In this document: piece after piece, positions 44,401 to 50,652 of the stretch
Position numbering within the stretch: position 1 is the stretch's first letter
Layout of the letters: the number at the start of each line of letters is the position of its first letter
Assembly: GCA_026397725.1 (NCBI GenBank)
Contig: JAPLUI010000487.1
Coordinates: forward strand, 1 to 64,000
From: Verrucomicrobiota bacterium
Lineage (GTDB): Bacteria > Verrucomicrobiota > Verrucomicrobiia > Verrucomicrobiales > Akkermansiaceae
Reading direction: 5' to 3'
Length of the DNA stretch: 64,000 nucleotides
The notes under the pieces: generated by a model
The model's input: the letters and a program-made list of their open reading frames with translations, nothing else
Told to the model about the DNA's origin: nothing
Databases searched by the model: none
Position numbers and translations under genes: made by a program

Positions 44401-47002
44401 TTCCCACCTGGACCACGCCGCTGCCGCTGGTTTCGATCTGGCCGTTGTTGACCAGCGTGCTCGGCAGCGCCAACGTGCCACCGGTTCCCACCTGCATCGA
44501 GTTCAGGTTGGTGATGTTTCCCATGGCAGTGAGCGTGCCGCTTTCCGCCCGCACCGTGCCTTGGTTCACCAGGTTGCGGCCGGATCCTAACAACTGCCCC
44601 CAGCCGGCGATGGTCTTGCCGGCTCCATGAGTAAGGGTGGTGCCGTTGGGGATGGTCAGGGTGCCGCCGCGCGGACGCAGGGCGTCGCTGGCAAACAGAT
44701 TGGCCGTGGACAAGCCGCCGGGCAGCGTGATGGTGCCGCCGGAATTGGCGGTGAAGGTGTTGTCCGCGCCGTTCTCGATCGAGCCGAGCACATTGAGCGC
44801 GGCGGTGGTGGCGCGGAACTCGCCGGCATAACCGTCTTTGATCGTGCCGCTGATATTCACCGTGCCACCGTTGGCGTGGACGAGATTGCCGTTGTTGACA
44901 TCGCCGTTCAGCGCGACGGTGGCACCGGCGGCGGCGGAAAGGGTGCCGGTGTTGGTGACGGCGGCCACACAGGTCAGCGTGCTGCCGGCACCCGTGGCAT
45001 AAAGACTGCCGCTGTTATTTGCCATGCCGTCCACCTGAAGCCCGGAACCGCCGGTGGCATAAGCCGACTGCGAGCCGTTGACGGTCAAGGTACGCGACAG
45101 GCGCAGCGTGGTGGCCGCCGAATCGGCATAGAGCGACCCCTGCGCGACGGTCACGTCGGGATCTATCACTCCCCGGCCGCGCGCCAATGCGCCCGAGCCG
45201 TCCACGCGGAACGCGCCGCTCGCCCCGCCCATGGAAATCGTGGCATTGCTCAGCACCCCCTGGCCCGTGATCTTCAAGGTGGCGCCATTTTCGACGCGAT
45301 GGGTGCGGGCGTAGTTGAAGGTGACATTCTGGATCGTGCCCGTGCCGGTGACCGACAGCGTGCCGTCCTGCGTCAACATCGCGCCGGTGATCGTGCCGCC
45401 GCTGAGGTTGAGGGTATTGTTGTTCTCCCATGCGAAGTTCGGCACATGGAGCGTGGCGCCGGACTGCACATTGACGGTGCTGGTGTAATCGGCGACATAG
45501 AGCTGCTGATCGATCTGAAGCAGCCCCCCGCTGGCCGTGAGCGTGCCCGCCCCGACATAGACATTGAAGTTCTCGATGCGGCCGTAACCGCTGATCACAT
45601 CGCCGGCGGCGTAGTTCTTGAGCATCATGCTGGTGGAGGAACCCTTCAGCGTGCCGCCGGTGAGGGTGATCTGGTCCTTGTTCCACAGCTCGTTATCGGC
45701 GGGAGCGTTCCGGAGGTAGAGGATGCCGCCGCCGGCCGCGCCGAGCGTGCCGGCGTTGTGGGTGGCGCTGGCCAGATCGATGGAAAGCTGGTTGTTCTCG
45801 GCGCGGATGACGCCATTGTTGTTGCTCAGCGCGCTGTTGATGGTGCCGTAGCCCTTGATCACGGAAGTGGCGGAAGTGTTCACCGCCCCACCGATGATGC
45901 CGTTGTCCAGCTCAAGCACGCCGTCGAGGGCCAGGGACGAGTTCGGCGTGTAGATGGCGTTCTTCACGATCATCGTGCCGCCGGCCAGCACCTCGCCGCC
46001 ATCTTCCGCAATGAGGCTGTAGCCGTCGAACTTGACCGTGGCGTGGTTGCGGACTTCCAGATCGAGGATTTCGCCGCCGCCCAGCGCGTTCACCGTGACG
46101 GTATAGGGATTGCCCGCGCCGTAGTCGGGCAACACGCAGATGGAACTGTAGCTAGGCACTTTGGCGATGGTCCACTTGGTCGGGTCATTGCCGAAGCCGC
46201 TGCCGCCGTTCCAAGTCTGCGTGACGGTCGCCAGGTTGCGGATGGCGGCGTCGGTCAGCTCGGTGTCGTGGATGAACGCCTGATCCATCTTGCCGTTGAG
46301 TTCCCGCTCGTAGGTGCCCAGCCAGCCGTCGCCATCGTAGTTGGTGCCCGCCATCAGGTAGGGCGTGTTGTTATAGACGATGTTGCCGGTTTTGGTTTCC
46401 ACTACCACCAACTTGCCATCGACATAGAGTTCCAGCTCCGCGTTGGCGCCCGTGTCGTCGTAGGTGCCCGCCACATGATACCAGGTGTTGGCCTGCCAGT
46501 TCATCGAGCTGAGGGACTTGGTGACATACTGGTCTGCGTATGATGCGTTCCGGTACATCATGTGCAGGTTGGGGGTGGCGCCACCGGCGAAGAAGAGCTG
46601 GTAGCCGCCGCTGATCCCGCCCGCTCCAATATTGGCGATCATGATATCCTGATCGCCGAGAGAGAGGCTGTTGAGTTTCACCCAGCAGGAAAGCGTGAAC
46701 GCCGAGGTGGGCTGGAACTCGGCGTCATTGGCACGCCGGGCGAAGTCGTTGCTGCCATCGAACACGCCCGAGAAATTGCCGCTGGCCGGCTGCGGGGTGT
46801 CGCTCGACCAGGTCGCGCCGTTGAAAAGGCTCAGGTTGTTGCCGTAGCCCGACGAGTCGTTGTAGCTGCCGCCGCCGTTCTCGTTGAACTGCCATTGGCC
46901 GACATCGGCGGCCGCGCAGAAGGTCGGGGTGATCGTTACCGCAATGACACCAACGAGTGGCAGTCTGCGGACGGCACGGAACATGGTGGTTTTCGTTTTC
47001 AT
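41471..47002 (-). CDS. Giant secreted LamG plus beta-helix protein
   Basis: Exported protein of 1843 aa, the largest here. A signal peptide covers ~1-31. A LamG/concanavalin-like domain follows at ~33-265 (WQFNENGGGSYNDSSGYGNN; LNGKMDQAFIHDTELTDAAI). Residues ~270-1650 form an autotransporter-passenger-like beta-helix with many Gly-Thr-Leu turns (GGTITGAMLTQDGTLSVTGT). The C-terminus carries the DxDxDG-type tail (DQDPDLDGIVNALEYLFGAS). No autotransporter barrel follows, so export and anchoring must use another route. Likely an adhesin or matrix scaffold. Confidence 0.8.
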   Translation of the reverse strand: MKTKTTMFRAVRRLPLVGVIAVTITPTFCAAADVGQWQFNENGGGSYNDSSGYGNNLSLFNGATWSSDTPQPASGNFSGVFDGSNDFARRANDAEFQPTSAFTLSCWVKLNSLSLGDQDIMIANIGAGGISGGYQLFFAGGATPNLHMMYRNASYADQYVTKSLSSMNWQANTWYHVAGTYDDTGANAELELYVDGKLVVVETKTGNIVYNNTPYLMAGTNYDGDGWLGTYERELNGKMDQAFIHDTELTDAAIRNLATVTQTWNGGSGFGNDPTKWTIAKVPSYSSICVLPDYGAGNPYTVTVNALGGGEILDLEVRNHATVKFDGYSLIAEDGGEVLAGGTMIVKNAIYTPNSSLALDGVLELDNGIIGGAVNTSATSVIKGYGTINSALSNNNGVIRAENNQLSIDLASATHNAGTLGAAGGGILYLRNAPADNELWNKDQITLTGGTLKGSSTSMMLKNYAAGDVISGYGRIENFNVYVGAGTLTASGGLLQIDQQLYVADYTSTVNVQSGATLHVPNFAWENNNTLNLSGGTITGAMLTQDGTLSVTGTGTIQNVTFNYARTHRVENGATLKITGQGVLSNATISMGGASGAFRVDGSGALARGRGVIDPDVTVAQGSLYADSAATTLRLSRTLTVNGSQSAYATGGSGLQVDGMANNSGSLYATGAGSTLTCVAAVTNTGTLSAAAGATVALNGDVNNGNLVHANGGTVNISGTIKDGYAGEFRATTAALNVLGSIENGADNTFTANSGGTITLPGGLSTANLFASDALRPRGGTLTIPNGTTLTHGAGKTIAGWGQLLGSGRNLVNQGTVRAESGTLTAMGNITNLNSMQVGTGGTLALPSTLVNNGQIETSGSGVVQVGTTAWFGDAGSGTGTQSGGSFQTAAHLHLGLNGGNGAYTISSGTLTVESDLIVGDGSTGRLTADGGTVKVRNILFPNSGGTGTGTITVDGGTLNLTGNTIGVTDLNLGERMGRTGAHTLGVGQTLTAANLRLGMVGTGSFTQRGGTANLTRLHFGTEAGGAGTYLLRDGVLVVSDRVLDGAGTGVLQLDGGAFLPAGGVAVDHLKVGIGAPASHQQTGQAYEVGTLTLGDATYRLSGGTLAAGGVANTTGTGALNIDGGAFVPAGAVDVDQLGIGLLAPASHAQRAHFYQVGTLTLGAGSYTLSGGTLQVAGDVINSGGTGTLALDGGILSAGGAVDVDHLQLGVDASASYKMAGGTVQAGTVTFGVRPGGNGMLMLAGGSLTAGGIATGSGSGTLVLNGGTLALGGDVALTRLLVGSNATASFAQPDRRFGITSDLSVGSGTGRGTYRFDGTAELAIGNNLEIGTGGATGRFEWYRAGGLTVGGMVVVGPGGTLALGHDFDATALAGMVTGLANGTLEVTRGASGIQNTGLLAARRLQLGGADGGGTFRIQNDAQLVIGGSLNLGAVGQAGRFEWLHGAGLATPELALTPWGTLALGFDFEVARLLDGSLFGGVLIGAGAGTIEISGGATATQAGSAAKCGRMEIGGLAGVGTLRLLSDMLAAASVVVGDAGPGTMVLDPAGLLSVNQTLVFGRRATLDAAPGSRITLTGADVSIHGDDPAAMAGLGQVLLAFQPPPGQAFINHLELCGRDLGAIPDGFVDNFALHQLVVGSPEPGSFQHLRLINGIPNQGPDPEALYVHDLEVHDGAVLDLNGLNVYYDGTLVVHGSGSIINGRPQYVETRPYHLWARSFGLDPEGNGAPDQDPDLDGIVNALEYLFGASPVSGSERGSLRGVNDGTGFVLSYQCKVEAIREGFLDRVTYGTDLANAAAWPTAEPGVGGVTITRSPIDPETEQVEVRIPAAGVPVMFGRVVVTVP

Positions 47003-47026
47003 GGTAGGCTGGGGGTTGATGGTTGG

Positions 47027-47953
47027 TTAGATCAGGAGAGCGGGGGGAAAGGCGTTGGTCGTTCTCAGCGGCTGACCACCAGCCGCAGGAACCGCCGCGG
47101 GCCGGTCATGACCACGGATGCCGTGCGGAACCCCGCCGGGTCGGGATCGGAAAGGGTCACGCCGGCGGGGTTCCAAGCGACCAGATTCGTGCTGGCCTCG
47201 ACGACATAAGCGACATCGGGGTTCGCGGCGTAGTAGGTTAGGGCGAGCCGGTTGCCGTTGACGGTTGCCGGCGAGGTTGAGGCTCGGGTCGAGGGCGAGG
47301 GCATAGGCCATGAGCAGGGACACTCCGTCGTGGTTGGGGTCGTCCAGCACATTCGCGTTGTATGGGAAACCATGGGCAAGCAGCCACGGGGGCCACGGGG
47401 AAGGCGCTCCCATGTTGACGGAGGGGCAGCCCTTCCAAGTGGGAGCAGTGAAGCCTGCCATGCCGTTGAAATAATACAAACTTGTCAGCTTGGAGCCGAG
47501 CGTGACGCTGGTCAGTCCCGAGCAGCCGTAAAACGCCCAGTTTCCGATGCTGAGCACATTATCCGGGATGGCGACGCTGGTCAGGCTGGCGCACCCGTAA
47601 AATGCATTGAAGCCGATCATAGTGACGCCGTTGCCGATCACCACGGTGGTCAGCGTGCCGCATTCGGCGAATGCTCCGCCGCCGATGCTGGTGACGTTGT
47701 CCGGGATGGTGACGACGGTCAGGCCGGCGCACCTGAAAAATGCGTCGTCGCCGATACCGGTCACCGGCTTGCCGACGATTTCACTCGGGATCGCCACCGG
47801 CCCGGTGGCGGTGGTCGGGTAGTCGGTGATCTCGATGTGGGTTCCGTGGTCTTCGTAGGTGAAATCGCCATACTGGTCTGCGGTTAGAGACAGCGTGGAG
47901 CCGCACCACAAGACAGCCACCAGCCAGCCGACTGCAAGGAAATTGGTTCTCAT
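47027..47953 (-). CDS. Secreted BspA-type leucine-rich-repeat protein, frameshifted 3' end
   Basis: Exported protein. A signal peptide covers ~1-25. About five BspA/TpLRR (LRR_5) repeats follow (VTIPDNVTSIGGGAFAECGT; FNAFYGCASLTSVAIPDNVL). A tail module begins NHDGVSLLMAYALALDPSLN. After this the frame is wrong: residues from RQRQPARPN onward are meaningless. The expected continuation (NGNRLALTYYAANPDVAYVV ... GPRRFLRLVVSR-stop at 47065) lies in the next frame, so an indel sits near 47255-47280. The start overlaps the stop of the PEP-CTERM gene (ATGA). As sequenced the product loses its correct C-terminal domain. Confidence 0.8.
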   Translation of the reverse strand: MRTNFLAVGWLVAVLWCGSTLSLTADQYGDFTYEDHGTHIEITDYPTTATGPVAIPSEIVGKPVTGIGDDAFFRCAGLTVVTIPDNVTSIGGGAFAECGTLTTVVIGNGVTMIGFNAFYGCASLTSVAIPDNVLSIGNWAFYGCSGLTSVTLGSKLTSLYYFNGMAGFTAPTWKGCPSVNMGAPSPWPPWLLAHGFPYNANVLDDPNHDGVSLLMAYALALDPSLNLAGNRQRQPARPNLLRREPRCRLCRRGQHESGRLEPRRRDPFRSRPGGVPHGIRGHDRPAAVPAAGGQPLRTTNAFPPALLI

Positions 47954-48360
47954 GGTTGGTGCGCGTGAGGGGCTAACGAGGGGTCCGGAGACCGGAAGAA
48001 TATGGGACGCTCCCCATATTGGGTACTTGCCGTGCGGGCCGCTTGGCCCGCCCGTTTGCGCCAGGCGAGCGCCATTGCGAGTGTGAGGCCCAGAATCCCG
48101 GGCCGGCCCGGTTCCGGCACGGAGACGATGTCACCAGGGCTGCGGGGGGCCAGGCGGTAGCCATCGCCGGCCGGATTCGGAATGACGATGCCGGTGATGT
48201 CGAGCAGGCCGGTGGGGACGGGCTGGCCGGCCAAACCGAGGTCGGCGGTGGCGCGGCCGCCCTCAGGCATGGCGGCGATTTCGGCGATGGTGCTGGCGGG
48301 CGCCGGGGATGCGGCCCACAGGCCGCAAACCAAGGCGAGAAACGTGAGTGAACGGTTCAT
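47950..48360 (-). CDS. Short PEP-CTERM secreted protein
   Basis: 136 aa, first gene of the minus-strand operon. The signal peptide is MNRSLTFLALVCGLW. A short middle follows (STIAEIAAMPEGGRAT, ADLGLAGQPVPTGLLDITGI, GYRLAPRSPGDI), then a PEP-CTERM sorting signal: VPEPG, a hydrophobic stretch (ILGLTLAMALAWRKR) and a basic end. An exosortase should process it; none is recognisable in this window. The middle equals the first and last parts of one ~215-aa unit of the 938-aa protein with the centre deleted. The track start at 48660 is wrong; the ATG at 48360 begins the signal peptide. Confidence 0.75.
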   Translation of the reverse strand: MNRSLTFLALVCGLWAASPAPASTIAEIAAMPEGGRATADLGLAGQPVPTGLLDITGIVIPNPAGDGYRLAPRSPGDIVSVPEPGRPGILGLTLAMALAWRKRAGQAARTASTQYGERPIFFRSPDPSLAPHAHQP

Positions 48361-48857
48361 AGGGTTGAGGATGGGTGTGCGGCCCGGTTGGAGGTGAATC
48401 CGGCATGGATCCCGCCATTCCAACGCCCCACGCAAGCACCTTACCCGCCTGGCCGGTTGGAATGGCTGAATTCTGCGGAGTGGCGATTTCGCGCTCACCT
48501 TTTCTCTAAGGCAAATTTTCCGCTCGCAGGCAAGAAAATTCGTCGGAAATTTCGAGGAAAATCCGGCAGTCAACCCATCTCCGGGAATGGCAGCCACGGA
48601 TTTGACCGCAGACAGCGGGTGGCGCGGTCTGTCTCCTTGCGATCGGTTCACGGATTTCACGGATTATGAAGGACATTGGAGGCATTTCCAACTCACTCCA
48701 CAGGTTGCGCACATGGATCGTTGTAACCAACACTGCCGACCTTCCAAACAACCGCCCGCACTGGATCATCTGACGAGGCGGGTGGCAGCGGCCGTATCGC
48801 ATGATCGGGTGATGCGAAACAGGTTGACGCGAAGGCGGGAACGGATTGCATTGGGGC
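48361..48857. other. Divergent intergenic region between the two large clusters
   Basis: It must contain the promoters of the minus-strand secreted-protein operon and the plus-strand glycan cluster. I cannot place -35/-10 boxes with confidence. Near 48590-48690 it holds low-complexity sequence (CACGGATTTCACGGATTATG) of the IREIRE/NPCNP dispersed-repeat type seen in related genomes. The track ORFs here are spurious. Confidence 0.5.
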
Positions 48858-50618
48858 ATGAAGACAATTGGTTTGCTCCAAATCTTGTGGGTGCTCGTGC
48901 CTTGCACGGTCGCGGCGAAGGTCGAGTTGCCCCGCGTGTTTGGCGAGGGCATGGTCATGCAGCGCGAGAAACCGTCACGCGTCTGGGGGTGGGGTGACCA
49001 GGCGGATGCGATCACGGTCACGTTCAACGGACAGACCAAGACGACCACCGTTGGCGACGACGGGAAATGGCTGCTGGCGCTCGACCCGATGCCGGCCAAT
49101 GCCAAGCCCCAGACAATGACAGTCAAGGGCGGGAAAGATGTCGTGACATTCCAGAACGTGCTGATCGGGGACGTGTGGCTGTGCAGCGGGCAGAGCAACA
49201 TGGAGGCGGCCGCCAAAGACATTATCAACGCGGATCTGGATATGCCCCAGGCCGGCATCCCCACCATCCGCTGCCTCACCATCCCCCTGAGTTCAAGCCC
49301 CACCGCGCTCGACAATTTCCCGGTCGAGGAGCGCAATCCGTATTATGTGGAACTCAAGGGCGTGTGGCGGGTCAGTTCACCAGAGACGGCGAGGGATTTC
49401 CCCGCCGTGGGCTATCACTTTGCACGCCTGGTAACGGCCATCACCGGAGTGCCCATCGGCCTGATCGACAACTCGTGGGGCGGCAGCGTCGTGGAAACCT
49501 GGGTGTCCCGGGCCTCACTGGAGCAGATTCCCGAGGTGATGCCGTTGTTCAAGGAATATGACGCGGAGGCGGCCGCCTATGACCATGAAGCCGCACTCGC
49601 CCGCAAAATGGCCGGCTGGAAACTGCAGGCCGAAAAGGCCGCAGCCGCCGAACAAAAGCCCCCCCCGAAACCGGAGGTGCCCAAGACCTATATCTATGAT
49701 CAAGGCTATCCGGGCGGATGCTTCAACGCACTGATCGCGCCGATCCGGAAATTCGCGATCAAGGGCGCCATCTTCTATCAGGGCGAAAACAACTGCGTCG
49801 CCGGCCAGGGCCGGCCCAACCTCTATCAGAAAACCTTTCCCGCGCTGATCACGGATTGGCGCCAGGCCTTCGATGACCCGGAGCTGCCGTTCTGCATCGT
49901 CGAGTTGTCTTCCTTCGGCGGGCCGGACGACCCGAACGAACCGGAAACCAGCATCCTCCACAAGGCGTCCGGCGTGCGCGAGGCACAACTCAATGCCCAT
50001 CTCAAATACAAGAACACGGGGATCGTGACCACCTTTGATCTCGGCCACGTCCAGATGCACTCGCCCTTCAAGCGGCCGATCGCCGAGCGCGCGGCACGGT
50101 GGGCCCTGGCCACGGTCTATCAGGTCAAGGGCATCACCTATAACATCCCGATCATGGAATCCTGGAAAAAAGACGGCAAGCGCATCCTGCTGACCTTCAC
50201 CAAAGGGAGCTATCCGAGTTCACCCTTCGGCATGGCGGTGCCGCCCAAGGGCTTCGTGATCGCGGGCAAGGACCGCCATTTCTATCCGGCCCAAGTGACT
50301 GACAACGACGATGGAACCTTTGCCGTCTCCAGTGAGTGGGTACCCGTACCGGAGGCGGTGCGCTACGCCTGGGGCGTCCATCCGGTCGGCAACTTCGGCA
50401 ACCGCGCCGGCCCGACCCCGCCGTTCCGCACCGACGAGTGGCCGGCATGGAATGATGCCCCGATCGGCCCCAGGGGCACTCCGGAGCAACGGAATCCGGA
50501 GGTGCCGACCAGGGAGACCGCCGAAGCCCAGGCCTGGGAGCGCAAGGCTGCCGCCGCCAGGAAGGTGTTGGAGGATTACGACGCGTGGCAGAAGAAACGC
50601 AAGCCGGCCAGGAACTGA
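48858..50618 (+). CDS. Sialate O-acetylesterase-like esterase
   Basis: Exported SASA-family esterase of 586 aa. Signal peptide ~1-20 (IGLLQILWVLVPCTVAA). The N-terminal beta domain is VFGEGMVMQREKPSRVWGWG. The catalytic serine block is SGQSNMEAAAKD, with YQGENNC in the middle. The C-terminal histidine block reads DLGHVQMHSPFKRPIAERAA, where the usual Asp two residues before the His is Gln, so the catalytic dyad may be altered. Met at 48858 is preferred to 48846 because it starts the signal peptide. First gene of the plus-strand glycan cluster; the next gene follows after 34 nt. Confidence 0.85.
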   Translation: MKTIGLLQILWVLVPCTVAAKVELPRVFGEGMVMQREKPSRVWGWGDQADAITVTFNGQTKTTTVGDDGKWLLALDPMPANAKPQTMTVKGGKDVVTFQNVLIGDVWLCSGQSNMEAAAKDIINADLDMPQAGIPTIRCLTIPLSSSPTALDNFPVEERNPYYVELKGVWRVSSPETARDFPAVGYHFARLVTAITGVPIGLIDNSWGGSVVETWVSRASLEQIPEVMPLFKEYDAEAAAYDHEAALARKMAGWKLQAEKAAAAEQKPPPKPEVPKTYIYDQGYPGGCFNALIAPIRKFAIKGAIFYQGENNCVAGQGRPNLYQKTFPALITDWRQAFDDPELPFCIVELSSFGGPDDPNEPETSILHKASGVREAQLNAHLKYKNTGIVTTFDLGHVQMHSPFKRPIAERAARWALATVYQVKGITYNIPIMESWKKDGKRILLTFTKGSYPSSPFGMAVPPKGFVIAGKDRHFYPAQVTDNDDGTFAVSSEWVPVPEAVRYAWGVHPVGNFGNRAGPTPPFRTDEWPAWNDAPIGPRGTPEQRNPEVPTRETAEAQAWERKAAAARKVLEDYDAWQKKRKPARN

Positions 50619-50652
50619 TAACAAAGAACAAACAACCAGGAACCCCCATCAC

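Noticed and set aside
44627-46543. 638-aa plus-strand ORF
   Set aside because: Mirror of the beta-helix region of the 1843-aa protein on the minus strand; composition is that of a GC-rich shadow frame.
41471-47002. Autotransporter (type V secretion)
   Set aside because: The passenger-like beta-helix is present but no C-terminal beta-barrel follows; the protein ends in a DxDxDG-type tail.
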